Below the pieces are notes generated by a model. The model was given only the letters and a program-made list of their open reading frames with translations, made no database searches and was not told where the DNA came from. From assembly GCA_937924995.1 (NCBI GenBank), contig CALEXY010000007.1, positions 4,158 to 68,157 of the forward strand: a stretch of 64,000 nt of DNA. The letters run 5' to 3'. The position numbers and the translations under genes are program-made. Below, piece after piece: positions 1 through 8,175 of this stretch. Every line of letters starts with the position of its first letter. The stretch's first letter is position 1. The DNA comes from an uncultured Candidatus Saccharibacteria bacterium (GTDB taxonomy: Bacteria > Patescibacteriota > Saccharimonadia > Saccharimonadales > Saccharimonadaceae).

Positions 1-1172
1 GCCTGCTCTTCGCGAATTAAGATATTCAAGGCATCAGCGCGATTAGTAAGAATTTCGCTTGAAAGATCTTGGTAATTTTCAGCAATAATTGGTACGATTT
101 GAGCCAAAAAGTCTTGATCAATACCGAGGTTAGTAGCTTTCATCACTGCACGACGAATCAAACGGCGAAGGGCGTAGCCTTGTTGTTTATTGCTTGGCAC
201 CAGACCTTGAGCGGAAAGCAGGTAGGCACCACGAAGATGATCGGCAATCACGCGCATCTCTTCGGTGTGGTCAGTGTAATTTAAACCAGAAATAGCTTCG
301 AGCTTGGTAATAATTGGTTTTAAGAGTGAAGTTTCGAAAACATCGAAAGAATCCATAGCCGCCGCGGCGATACGCTCCAGACCAGCACCAAAATCGATAT
401 TTTTCTTGGTTAATTCAGAGAAGGTACTGTCTTGATTGCGCTTATATTGCATGAAAACTTGGTTACCAATTTCCATGAAGCGCGCACCGTCCGAGGCAGG
501 ATGAGATTTGCCGTATTTCGCGACATCTTGCTTGTCTTCGCCAAAATCATAGAAAACTTCGGAGTCTGGACCACACGGATCACCAATCGGGGTAGTTTCG
601 ACACCACCGCCACGACTCCACCAGTTTTCATGGTCATCGTAGAAGAAAATATGCTCATTTTCCTTAATGCCGCGCTTGGCGCCGTCTTCACTGGAGCCAA
701 TTTCAGCAATTTCTGCTTGTACACCCGCTTCGGCAAAAACGCGCTGCCAGATTTCAGCTGATTCAGTATCTTTTGGGATGCCGTATTTTTCGTTACCAAT
801 AAAGCAAGTGACGTAAATTTTATGTGGGTCGAGTCCGACGATTTCGGTGAGGAACTTAAAGAAGGCTGGAATTTGCTCTTGTTTGAAATAATCACCGAGG
901 GACCAGTTACCGAGCATTTCGAAAACCGTAGTATGGCGTGGATCGCCAACATCTTCAATATCTTGCAAGCGCAAACATGGTTGTGAATCCGCCAGACGCT
1001 GACCGGCAGGATGAGGCTCACCGAGAAGATATGGCAAAAGCGGCTGCATACCAGAACCGGTGAAGAGGGTGGTTGGATCATTTTCCAAAACCAAACGCGC
1101 TGGAGCGATTACCTGGTGCCCACGACTAGTTTGATATTCAAGAAATTTTTGACGGATTTCACTTGCATTCAT
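1..1172 (-). CDS. alaS: Alanyl-tRNA synthetase, C-terminal part outside window
   Basis: Charges tRNA-Ala with alanine in the cytoplasm. The visible N-terminal 390 codons form the class II catalytic domain: FTGSGMQPLLPY near residue 35, the motif 2 region RHTTVFEMLGNWSLGDYF, and the motif 3 region NIDFGAGLERIAA. The frame stays open to base 1, so editing and C-terminal domains lie beyond the edge. The start ATG at 1172 begins MNASEIRQKF, the usual AlaRS N-terminus. A TATAAT box at 1185-1180 lies only 7 nt before the ATG and there is no Shine-Dalgarno site, so the mRNA is probably leaderless. Confidence 0.97.
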   Translation of the reverse strand, partial: MNASEIRQKFLEYQTSRGHQVIAPARLVLENDPTTLFTGSGMQPLLPYLLGEPHPAGQRLADSQPCLRLQDIEDVGDPRHTTVFEMLGNWSLGDYFKQEQIPAFFKFLTEIVGLDPHKIYVTCFIGNEKYGIPKDTESAEIWQRVFAEAGVQAEIAEIGSSEDGAKRGIKENEHIFFYDDHENWWSRGGGVETTPIGDPCGPDSEVFYDFGEDKQDVAKYGKSHPASDGARFMEIGNQVFMQYKRNQDSTFSELTKKNIDFGAGLERIAAAAMDSFDVFETSLLKPIITKLEAISGLNYTDHTEEMRVIADHLRGAYLLSAQGLVPSNKQQGYALRRLIRRAVMKATNLGIDQDFLAQIVPIIAENYQDLSSEILTNRADALNILIREEQ

Positions 1173-1179
1173 AGAGATA

Positions 1180-1185
1180 ATTATA
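1180..1185 (-). promoter_or_regulatory. -10 box of alaS
   Basis: TATAAT reading on the minus strand, 7 nt before the alaS ATG. At normal -10 to +1 spacing, transcription would begin at or next to the start codon. Confidence 0.6.
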
Positions 1186-1275
1186 CCATAATCTGTGAGG
1201 TTCGAGTTTTGCACAACTTTACAAAATGCTTATGCTATATATAATGGGTAGAGATTAAATAAAAGGACGCCACAA

Positions 1276-1581
1276 ATGAAAAAATTAATTACCCTGTTCC
1301 TAATCGGGATTGCGGGTATCATCCTCTTTATGGTCGTGAAAAATCTGGCTAATGGCGATGGCCTGCTAACTGTTACCTGCCGTTCAGCCAAAAATACGCT
1401 CACGATTAAACTCGACCCAAGAGCAGAGAATTTCATCTCAGCCACTACAGATGATGGCGAGGATTTCGACCTAGGTAATCTAGATGAAAAAATTCAAAAA
1501 GATGGCCTAAAGAAAGCCGTCGACGATCTGAAGAATAAGCTAGAACTAACCAAAGGTTACGCCTGTTTCGATAAGAAATAA
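1276..1581 (+). CDS. Small single-pass membrane protein, unknown function
   Basis: The 101-residue protein is not recognised. Residues 4-21 form one N-terminal hydrophobic segment (signal anchor), followed by a short mixed-charge domain with cysteines near residues 35 and 97 that could form an extracytoplasmic disulfide. An AAAAGGA Shine-Dalgarno site precedes the ATG and a TATAAT-type box lies near 1236-1245. It is a monocistronic unit divergent from alaS, closed by a shared terminator with mnmA. Small anchored proteins of this form are common in Saccharibacteria, but no function can be assigned. Confidence 0.75.
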   Translation: MKKLITLFLIGIAGIILFMVVKNLANGDGLLTVTCRSAKNTLTIKLDPRAENFISATTDDGEDFDLGNLDEKIQKDGLKKAVDDLKNKLELTKGYACFDKK

Positions 1582-1584
1582 AAA

Positions 1585-1611
1585 AATAGCCGCGAAAAGC
1601 GGTTATTTTTT
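1585..1611. terminator. Bidirectional terminator between small membrane gene and mnmA
   Basis: A 9-bp stem (AATAGCCGC / GCGGTTATT) with a GAAAA loop, A-rich on the left and T-rich on the right. It can end both converging transcripts. Confidence 0.85.
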
Positions 1612-1616
1612 AAGAA

Positions 1617-2693
1617 TTATTCGGCAATGATGCCACCACCGATACAAACGTCGCCGGCATAGAAGACTACAGATTGACCGGCTGCCGGGTGTTTGATTTC
1701 CTCACTTAGTGTCACTTCGTTGGTATCTAAATTAAAACTACAAGCGATAAGTGGCGCACGATGACGTACGCGACAGGTGAGTTCAGAAAGATTTGGCTGA
1801 ATATTGCCAGATTCCTGATGAATTTGGCGAATCATCACGTCTTTTAATTTTAAAGTCTTAGTCCAGAGATTTAAGTGATTGAGGTTTTTCGAAACATATA
1901 CCAGATTTTTAGACATGTCTTTACCTACCACATAGTATGGCAGGCCGCCGCCCAGATTCAAACCGTGGCGCTGACCGATCGTATAAAACACTGCACCCTC
2001 ATGCGTGCCAAGCACCTGGTTCGTGTCGCGATCGATAATTTGGCCAGGGACCACTTCGATGTATTCTTGGAGAAAATCTTTAATCCCGACTTCACCCACG
2101 AAACAAACACCCATAGATTCTTTCTTGTAAGCATTATCGAGACCAAACTCAGCAGCCAACTGCTTCACCTCTGGTTTCAACATTTTGCCGAGTGGAAAAA
2201 GTGTACGCGAAATCGCCTCATCAGAAATACGATAGAGGAAGTAAGTTTGATCCTTATTGGTGTCGGTCGCGAGTTTCAAGTTTCCATCTTCGGAGACAGC
2301 ATAATGGCCAGTGGCAATAAAGTCCGCGCCCTGACTCATGGCGATATCGTAAAAAAGTTTGAACTTGATTTCTTGATTACACATTACATCGGGATTCGGG
2401 GTATTTCCCTTCTTGAACTCCTCGATCATATAATCGACCACCTTGGCGTGATACTCAGTTTCAAAATCAAAAATGCGAAAATCGATATCTAGCTTGGTAG
2501 CCACGCGCTTGGCATCAGCCAAATCTTCCGCCCAAGGACATTTCATACCTGGAAGATCCTTCGACCAGTTTTTCATGTAGACCCCGACCACATGGTAGCC
2601 GGCATTTTTGAGTAAAACCGCGGTGACGGAAGAATCGACGCCGCCAGACATGCCGACGAAGACGGTTTTCGGCCTAGCTGCATGATTATTCAT
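1617..2693 (-). CDS. mnmA: tRNA-specific 2-thiouridylase MnmA
   Basis: Thiolates U34 of tRNA-Lys, Glu and Gln using sulfur passed from a cysteine desulfurase. The PP-loop SGGVDSS follows the start, MKCPWAEDL and the catalytic CNQEIKF and CVGE-type segments follow, and a C-terminal beta-barrel completes the usual length. I prefer the ATG at 2693, preceded by AAGGAG at good spacing; an upstream in-frame ATG at 2729 overlaps the desulfurase stop and arises from a 36-bp junction duplication. It is last in the operon typA-tatD-desulfurase-mnmA, so the sulfur donor is encoded directly before it. Confidence 0.96.
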   Translation of the reverse strand: MNNHAARPKTVFVGMSGGVDSSVTAVLLKNAGYHVVGVYMKNWSKDLPGMKCPWAEDLADAKRVATKLDIDFRIFDFETEYHAKVVDYMIEEFKKGNTPNPDVMCNQEIKFKLFYDIAMSQGADFIATGHYAVSEDGNLKLATDTNKDQTYFLYRISDEAISRTLFPLGKMLKPEVKQLAAEFGLDNAYKKESMGVCFVGEVGIKDFLQEYIEVVPGQIIDRDTNQVLGTHEGAVFYTIGQRHGLNLGGGLPYYVVGKDMSKNLVYVSKNLNHLNLWTKTLKLKDVMIRQIHQESGNIQPNLSELTCRVRHRAPLIACSFNLDTNEVTLSEEIKHPAAGQSVVFYAGDVCIGGGIIAE

Positions 2694-2757
2694 GAGTGGC
2701 TCCTTGATCTTGGCCGCAGGGTTATTCATGGGCGACCCCTTGATCTTGGCTGAATGT
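2686..2757. repeat. 36-bp tandem duplication at the desulfurase/mnmA junction
   Basis: Two adjacent copies of about 36 bp, both containing TTATTCATG and CCTTGATCTTGGC, cover the end of the desulfurase gene and the start of mnmA. Each copy supplies an ATG preceded by an AAGG-rich site on the minus strand, giving mnmA two candidate starts (2729 and 2693). Confidence 0.75.
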
Positions 2758-3981
2758 GGTAGGATTATCTTGGCCTAGTTCAATATCGTGCGATTCTTTT
2801 ATGGCCACCTCATCTGACACCAGTCCGATGCGCTTAGCTTCCTGATTAACTACTTCGGCGATCACCGTTGCGGCTTCGCGAATCTGTTCTTCAGTATTGA
2901 GTTCGCCGAAAGTGACGCGGAGGGAGCCGGTAATTTCCGAATCGGTGAGACCAATGGCGGAAAGTACATGGGATTTTTGCCCCTTAGAGGCGGCACAGGC
3001 GGCGCCGGTAGAAAGCAAAATACCGCGATCTTCCAGCTTAAAAATCAGGCGCTCAGCATCGAGACCATTGAAACAAATAGGGCAGAAGTTAGCTAATTGA
3101 TGTTTTTTGTTACCTAAAAATTTTGGGGTAACAAGGGATTTTTCGGTCAAAATCTGGCGGAATAATTGATTATATTTTTCATATTTTTTACGACTGGCGG
3201 AAATATGAGCTTTCGCACGCACGGAAGCTTCCGCGAAGCCCATGAGGAGAGGCACATTTTCCGTACCGGAACGCAGACCCATTTCCTGGCCACCACCATA
3301 AGAGATTGGACTGAGTTTAACCCCGCGAGAAATATAGAGTGCGCCAATTCCCTTCGGGCCATAAACTTTGGCGGAATTGAGCGTCAAAAGGTCGACCCCG
3401 AGACGCGCCACTGAGAGATCGAGGAGGCTGGCAGCCTGCGAAGCATCAGAATGGAGATAAAGTGGGGTAAGATTGCCAGCAGTGAGGCGCTTTTCACGCG
3501 TGTGTCGTATAATTTCGGCAATTTCACTGAGCGGCTGGATGGTGCCAAGTTCGTTATTGGCGATGGCGACGGAAATTAGGACAGTTTTTTCGGTGATTTT
3601 GGCGGCCAAATCTTTCAGATCGATTAGACCAGTCTGATCGACGGCAATTTCCCCGACGGTTTTCGCATAATGTCTGGCGGATTCACGCACCGATGCATGC
3701 TCGGTGGCTAAAATCAGAGCTTCGGCGTCTGGGTAATTTTCCAAGACTGTAAACGCGAGATTGATGGATTCAGTAGCGCCAGCGGTGATGACTAAATCTG
3801 GTGATTTTGCACCAATAGTCTGAGCCAGAGCGGATTTTTTCGCTTCATATTCACCACGCAGGTGCTTGGCTGGGAGGTATGGCGCAGAGGGATTATAAAA
3901 ATTTTCACTAAAATATGGCAACATCGCCTCAAGTACCTTGGGATGGACTGGGGTGGCAGCGGCAAAATCTAAATAAATCAT
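2722..3981 (-). CDS. Cysteine desulfurase (NifS/IscS family)
   Basis: A PLP enzyme that converts cysteine to alanine and carries persulfide sulfur for tRNA thiolation, and possibly Fe-S assembly. MIYLDFAAATPVHPKV is the family N-terminus. The PLP lysine lies in NSAKVYGPKG, where the usual SxHK histidine is alanine. The active-site cysteine loop is STGAACAAS and the RSGTENV motif is present. It is 419 aa, slightly longer than IscS because of a charged C-terminal tail that enters the duplicated junction with mnmA. The start overlaps the tatD stop as ATGA, so translation is probably coupled. Confidence 0.93.
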   Translation of the reverse strand: MIYLDFAAATPVHPKVLEAMLPYFSENFYNPSAPYLPAKHLRGEYEAKKSALAQTIGAKSPDLVITAGATESINLAFTVLENYPDAEALILATEHASVRESARHYAKTVGEIAVDQTGLIDLKDLAAKITEKTVLISVAIANNELGTIQPLSEIAEIIRHTREKRLTAGNLTPLYLHSDASQAASLLDLSVARLGVDLLTLNSAKVYGPKGIGALYISRGVKLSPISYGGGQEMGLRSGTENVPLLMGFAEASVRAKAHISASRKKYEKYNQLFRQILTEKSLVTPKFLGNKKHQLANFCPICFNGLDAERLIFKLEDRGILLSTGAACAASKGQKSHVLSAIGLTDSEITGSLRVTFGELNTEEQIREAATVIAEVVNQEAKRIGLVSDEVAIKESHDIELGQDNPTTFSQDQGVAHE

Positions 3982-4742
3982 TTTCTAGCTCCTAAATTAA
4001 AGAGAGTTTCAGAATTTTCTGTGGTAATTTTCGCAACTTCCTCAAAATCCAGCCCAAGTTTTTCGGCTAGCCATTTAGCCACATAATAAACATTGGCCGG
4101 CTGATTCGTCTGACCGCGCAGTGGCACGGGAGCGAGAAATGGCGCATCAGTTTCGAGGAGAATTCGCTCGATTGGCGGCATCGGCAAAGTAGAATAAGTA
4201 GCAAGACCATTTACGCCGATATAAAAATCACGTTCGAGAGATTTTTTAAGATTTTTCTTATTATCAGAGAAAGAATGCACGACACCACGAATTTTGGCGG
4301 TAGAAAAATTATCTAAAATCGCGAAAAAATCATCGAAGGCTTCGCGAACGTGGAAAATTAGCGGTAAATCCTCTCGGATCGCGAGATCTAACATTTCTTC
4401 GAGCAATCTAGCCTGATCTAATTTATCGTTTTCACCGTAATGATAATCTAAGCCCACTTCCCCAATTGCCACAGGACGATTATTATGTTCAAATTGAACA
4501 TCTTTTCTGGGCTTGTCAAATTCATTAGGGTGAATACCATAGCTCCAGAAAAGTTTGGTAGGGTTCTTAGCGGCAAATTCGGCGGCCTTGAAAGAATCCT
4601 CATGGTCGGTACCGATGCAAATCAGCTTTTCAACCTGTTTTTCGGCGCAGGCCGCTAAAGCCATAGTTTGTGCTTCCGGCGTATAAAAATCCAGATCATG
4701 GAGATGACAATGTGAATCGATAAGATACGCCGGTTGGGACAT
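3978..4742 (-). CDS. tatD: TatD-family metal-dependent deoxyribonuclease
   Basis: A TIM-barrel amidohydrolase-fold DNase (3'-5' exonuclease in studied members). The N-terminal metal motif DSHCHLHD, then GIHPNE, AIGEVGLDYHY, FHVREAFDD and the C-terminal LLETDAPFLAP are all visible, so the active site looks complete. The start is the ATG at 4742 (MSQPAYLIDSHCHL), preceded by AGGAGCTAAA; a longer frame upstream is only an overlap with typA. It begins one base after the typA stop and ends overlapping the desulfurase ATG. Confidence 0.95.
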   Translation of the reverse strand: MSQPAYLIDSHCHLHDLDFYTPEAQTMALAACAEKQVEKLICIGTDHEDSFKAAEFAAKNPTKLFWSYGIHPNEFDKPRKDVQFEHNNRPVAIGEVGLDYHYGENDKLDQARLLEEMLDLAIREDLPLIFHVREAFDDFFAILDNFSTAKIRGVVHSFSDNKKNLKKSLERDFYIGVNGLATYSTLPMPPIERILLETDAPFLAPVPLRGQTNQPANVYYVAKWLAEKLGLDFEEVAKITTENSETLFNLGARK

Positions 4743-4743
4743 T

Positions 4744-6582
4744 TTAGCTCCTAGCTTCGCGTTTGCGCTTGATTGGATCGAGTTGTCGCTTGCGGAGACG
4801 TAGACTCTTCGGAGTAACTTCGAGAAGTTCATCATCGAGTAGGAAGTCGAGACATTGCTCGAGGCTGAGATTGGTATATGGAGTAAGCTGAATTGCACCA
4901 TCAGAGGCGTGGGTACGCATATTAGTAAGCTGTTTTTCACGACAGACGTTGATATCAATATCTTCTTTCTTGTTCGAAAGACCGACGATCATACCCTGAT
5001 AGACAGGAACCTGTGGCGGGATGAAGAGAATGCCACGAGCCTGCACCATATCGAGAGCATAAGCGGTAGAAGTACCAGTTTCAAAGGAAATCAAAACACC
5101 ATTACGTTCTGGCTTGTACTTACCTTCGACTGGACGGTAGCCCTTCGGGATGGAAGACATAATCACGGTGCCCTTGGTATCGGTCATCAAGCTATTACGA
5201 AGACCAATTAGGGCAGCGGTAGAAATTTCATAAGTGAAACGGACGGCACCACCAGAGGTAATTTCCTGAGCAACCAGATCTGCCTTGCGAATGCCGAGCT
5301 CTTGCGAAACCGCACCGACATATTCTGGGGTGACTTCAATTGTAAGATCTTCAAATGGTTCGCATTTTTTGCCATCAATTTCCTTATAGACCACTTCTGG
5401 ACGGCCAGCTTCGAGTTCGTAACCTTCACGGCGCATAGTTTCAATCAAAACTGAGAGGTGAAGTTCACCACGACCGGAAACTTTGTAACCGAGACCATCT
5501 TGAGCAATCTTTAAGGCGATATTAGTTTCAAGCTCCTTGTGGAGACGATCGGAAATTTGACGAGAAGTAGTAAATTCACCCTCTTGACCCTTCAAAGGGC
5601 TGGTATTTGGACCAATATAAATACTGAGAGTAGGCGGTTCAAGCTCGATAGTTGGCAGGGCTTCAGGATTATCAAAGGCAGCAATAGTATCACCGATGTT
5701 CGCACTTGGAATACCGGTGACCGCGACGATGTCACCAGCAAAAGCTTCATTAACCTCTTCCTTGCCGAGACCACGATAGACAAAGATTTTATCGACTTTA
5801 CCATTTTCGGTAGTAATTTCTGGCCCGCCTTCGGTAAAGTGAGTCTTCACGATTTTAATCGATTGACCATGCTTAATATTGCCACGGAAAATTTTACCGA
5901 TAGCGTATTTACCGAGATAACTATCGGAAGCTAGAGAAGCGACAAGTAGCTGTAGGCCTTTATCGGCAGCTTCGTCAACTTTTGGCGAAGGAATATCATT
6001 AATGATTGACTCAAAAATTACATGGAGATCATCATCAAGATTTTCGGTCTTACCGGCACGACCATCACGCGCGATAGCATAATAGATTGGGTAGTTAAGC
6101 TGAGATTCTTCGGTCGCAAGTTCCAAGAAGAGGTCAGAAATTTCGTCTTTCACTTCTTCGATACGAGCGGCAGGCTTGTCGATTTTATTAATAATCACAA
6201 CCGGCTTTAATTTAAGATCAAGGGCTTTCTTCAAAACGAATTTGGTCTGTGGCATCGGGCCTTCCTGGGCGTCCACCACCAAAAGTACACCGTCGGCCAT
6301 ATTGAGAGTACGCTCAACCTCACCAGAGAAATCGGCGTGGCCCGGGGTGTCGATGATATTAATTTTATGATCGCGGTAATAGACCGAGGTCTGCTTGGCG
6401 GTAATAGTAATACCACGTTCGTGCTCCTGGTCGCCGGAGTCCATAATGAGGGTTTGGCTCATTTCGGCCTGGTTATCACGGAAAGTGTTAGATTGTTTCA
6501 AAAGTGCATCCACCAGCGTCGTTTTGCCGTGGTCAACGTGCGCGATGATTGCAACATTACGGATATTTTCTTTATTATTCAT
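4744..6582 (-). CDS. typA: Ribosome-associated GTPase TypA/BipA
   Basis: A translational GTPase of the EF-G/LepA group that binds 70S ribosomes and aids large-subunit assembly under stress. AHVDHGKTTL (G1), RGITI (G2), DTPGHADF (G3) and NKID (G4) are in order, followed by domain II, the EF-G-like domains and the TypA-specific C-terminal domain. At 612 aa it has full family length. It is first in a four-gene minus operon. A TATAAT box near 6611 gives a leader of roughly 20 nt with an AAGGGC Shine-Dalgarno site, so this gene is not leaderless. Confidence 0.97.
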   Translation of the reverse strand: MNNKENIRNVAIIAHVDHGKTTLVDALLKQSNTFRDNQAEMSQTLIMDSGDQEHERGITITAKQTSVYYRDHKINIIDTPGHADFSGEVERTLNMADGVLLVVDAQEGPMPQTKFVLKKALDLKLKPVVIINKIDKPAARIEEVKDEISDLFLELATEESQLNYPIYYAIARDGRAGKTENLDDDLHVIFESIINDIPSPKVDEAADKGLQLLVASLASDSYLGKYAIGKIFRGNIKHGQSIKIVKTHFTEGGPEITTENGKVDKIFVYRGLGKEEVNEAFAGDIVAVTGIPSANIGDTIAAFDNPEALPTIELEPPTLSIYIGPNTSPLKGQEGEFTTSRQISDRLHKELETNIALKIAQDGLGYKVSGRGELHLSVLIETMRREGYELEAGRPEVVYKEIDGKKCEPFEDLTIEVTPEYVGAVSQELGIRKADLVAQEITSGGAVRFTYEISTAALIGLRNSLMTDTKGTVIMSSIPKGYRPVEGKYKPERNGVLISFETGTSTAYALDMVQARGILFIPPQVPVYQGMIVGLSNKKEDIDINVCREKQLTNMRTHASDGAIQLTPYTNLSLEQCLDFLLDDELLEVTPKSLRLRKRQLDPIKRKREARS

Positions 6583-6666
6583 ATTGCCCTTATTTTTTAC
6601 TCTGAATATTATACCATATTTTGCTTGATTTTTTTAGAGGGTAGGCATATAATAAGAGAGTACTCT

Positions 6667-6743
6667 GGGTCGGTAGCTCAGCAGGTTAGAGCACGGGCCT
6701 TTTAAGCCCGGTGTCGAGGGTTCGAGTCCCTCCCGACTCACCA
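6667..6743 (+). tRNA. tRNA-Lys(TTT)
   Basis: A 77-nt cloverleaf with 7-bp acceptor stem GGGTCGG / CCGACTC (one G-U), a CTTTTAA anticodon loop giving TTT, a GGTTCGAGTCC T arm and an encoded CCA. A promoter-like TTGCTT ... CATATAAT lies upstream and a rho-independent terminator follows. Very similar to the second tRNA-Lys at 23389. Confidence 0.97.
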
Positions 6744-6757
6744 ACAGAGATTTTTAA

Positions 6758-6782
6758 AAAGAGCCTTTTGGGGCTCTTTTTT
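6758..6782 (+). terminator. Terminator of tRNA-Lys(TTT)
   Basis: AAAGAGCC / GGCTCTTT hairpin followed by a T run, immediately downstream of the tRNA. Confidence 0.85.
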
Positions 6783-6814
6783 ATTTTCACCTATCCCCTA
6801 GATAATTTTTAAGT

Positions 6815-6843
6815 AAAAAAATACCCGCCTTATATAAGACGGG
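6815..6843 (-). terminator. Rho-independent terminator (minus strand)
   Basis: CCCG(T)CTTATATAAG(G)CGGG stem followed on the minus strand by TATTTTTTT. No protein gene reads into it from the right within 500 bp, which suggests the transcript is non-coding. Confidence 0.75.
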
Positions 6844-6907
6844 ACCCATAGTAACTGGGATTTGAGCTCGCCTTATACAAGACGGGACCCACAGCAGGTG
6901 GGATTTG
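6826..6907. repeat. Two tandem 39-bp hairpin repeats
   Basis: Copies at 6826-6864 and 6869-6907 (period 43) share CGCCTTATAYAAGACGGGACCCA and GGGATTTG. Differences fall mostly in the inner hairpin, where pairing is kept (CCCATAGTAACTGGG versus CCCACAGCAGGTGGG). Only the left copy has the T tail on the minus strand. Confidence 0.85.
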
Positions 6908-7385
6908 TTGGAGGGGTATCCGCAGCCTTCTGATGTCTAGAAGATTAGTTAAGCTGAGGCTGCAACTATGAAAATAAGTTGGGGGCCGAAAAGGTGGATG
7001 TTGCCAAAAACAAAAGAAAGTGAGTTTGCTCAATTTAAGAGAAATAGTGACTTCGGCCCCAACATGCCGCCAAGGTGGTGAACCTTATTTCTAACTAAAA
7101 GAAATGGCAATAACTTTTAGACTAGAAAGTCTCACGACGCGACACGCAGCGAGGTAGTAATGGTTGGTAAAACTGCATGTTTTGTTGCTTGTTCTTTTTA
7201 GAAAATTAAGAGGGGTTTTTCAAATCCTCGCTAAGGAAGTAGCAAAAACCTTGCAGCACAAAATATAATGCGTCTTTTCGTATACCCGATACGTTTAATA
7301 TACTCAATCCACAAGATATCTGTGTTGCACGTTTATATTAACAAAATTCCTTAAATTTTGCAAGCATAAGCACAATAACAGGGGT

Positions 7386-8030
7386 TTATTTCTTTTTAGA
7401 GTCGACAATTTCCGCTTCTTCGATGTCATCTGGATTGGTTTCGGATTTTTTCGAACCGGAAAATTTAGAGACTAGATTATAGCGATCGGTGAAATCTTGG
7501 ACGTGCTTCTTCAGAACAATAATATTGATTAAATCCGAGAGACCATAACCGATCATAATAAAGCCGATTAGCGACAAGGCCATAGCGGAAGCATCAAATG
7601 GATAGACGATGATAGCGACGCCGGCAGTCAAGGACAAAAGATTGGTAATAATAGAGGTGATATAAGCAGATTTAGAAACATTTTTTAATTCCATAGTATA
7701 GCCGATGCGCGAAATCGCCGAAATCACAATGACGAGACCGATAGTCATCGGAATGAGACTGAGAATGCCTGGGTAGAAGAGGAAGACGAGGCCAATGACA
7801 ATAAGAAAGGCGCCGAGAAAATTACTAGAAAATAAACGGACAAAGCGCGAATAAACTCGGCTCATGATCATACTAAAACCGGCGAGCAGAAACCCGGCGG
7901 CAAGAAGTAGACGCAAGAGATTGAGGGCGAATTCCGGAAGCAAAGCGAAGAAGAGACCGAACAGCACCATTACTACGGTAGTGGAGATTGCGGTATTGAG
8001 ATAAGCGTTAATTTTATCTTGAATTTTCAT
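7386..8030 (-). CDS. DUF308/HdeD-like integral membrane protein
   Basis: 214 residues with about six hydrophobic helices in pairs (residues roughly 18-35, 37-55, 70-88, 92-108, 124-142 and 148-168), then a charged cytoplasmic tail rich in E, D and K. The short tandem helices with glycine-rich turns match the DUF308 (HdeD-like) family, whose members are linked to acid or general stress; the function here is unproven. The start is supported by CTGGAGTTAAC before the ATG and a TACAAT box near 8063, giving a normal leader. It is a single-gene unit. Confidence 0.7.
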   Translation of the reverse strand: MKIQDKINAYLNTAISTTVVMVLFGLFFALLPEFALNLLRLLLAAGFLLAGFSMIMSRVYSRFVRLFSSNFLGAFLIVIGLVFLFYPGILSLIPMTIGLVIVISAISRIGYTMELKNVSKSAYITSIITNLLSLTAGVAIIVYPFDASAMALSLIGFIMIGYGLSDLINIIVLKKHVQDFTDRYNLVSKFSGSKKSETNPDDIEEAEIVDSKKK

Positions 8031-8100
8031 GTTAACTCCAGTGCGATTTAATTACTTATATTGTAGCATATTTAGGGCATAAGAATTTTAGTGTAAAAAA

Positions 8101-8124
8101 AGAACCCCGAAATTCGGGGTCTTT
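8101..8124 (-). terminator. Terminator downstream of the P-loop kinase-like gene
   Basis: ACCCCGAA / TTCGGGGT hairpin with an A run on the plus side, that is a T tail for minus-strand transcription. Confidence 0.8.
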
Positions 8125-8175
8125 TGCATCAAAGATGCAAGATAAAGAACAAAACTAGTTTGCGGCCTGTCACGA

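Larger units (their letters stand above)
6815..7268 (-). ncRNA. Candidate structured non-coding RNA, family unknown
   Basis: The 640-bp gap between tRNA-Lys and the DUF308-like gene has no convincing ORF but many helices. An 11-bp pairing joins 6979-6990 to 7052-7062 with a one-base bulge. A second arm pairs GCAGCC 6922-6927 with GGCTGC 6958-6963 and contains an inner CTTCT/AGAAG hairpin. An AGACT/AGTCT hairpin lies near 7120-7135. The minus strand ends in a strong CCCGTCTTATATAAGGCGGG terminator with seven T. I looked for RNase P, tmRNA and SRP signatures on both strands and found none. The 5' end is a guess placed near a TATATT box at about 7270. Confidence 0.4.

Noticed and set aside
4742..4958. 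Longer N-terminus for tatD
   Set aside because: The extra 72 codons lie within typA in another frame and do not resemble TatD; the ATG at 4742 has a good ribosome site and the conserved DSHCHLHD follows directly.
6826..6907. CRISPR array
   Set aside because: Only two directly adjacent hairpin repeats with no spacer; likewise the 45-bp repeats at 21170 have no unique spacers. No cas gene is present.
6815..7385. RNase P RNA, tmRNA or SRP RNA in the 6.8-7.3 kb gap
   Set aside because: Neither strand has the GAGGAAAGTCC and ACAGA cores of RNase P, the GTTCGA T-arm with a matching acceptor stem of tmRNA, or the GGAAGGA-type SRP apical region. A GCAAAC on the minus strand recalls a tmRNA resume codon, but nothing around it fits.
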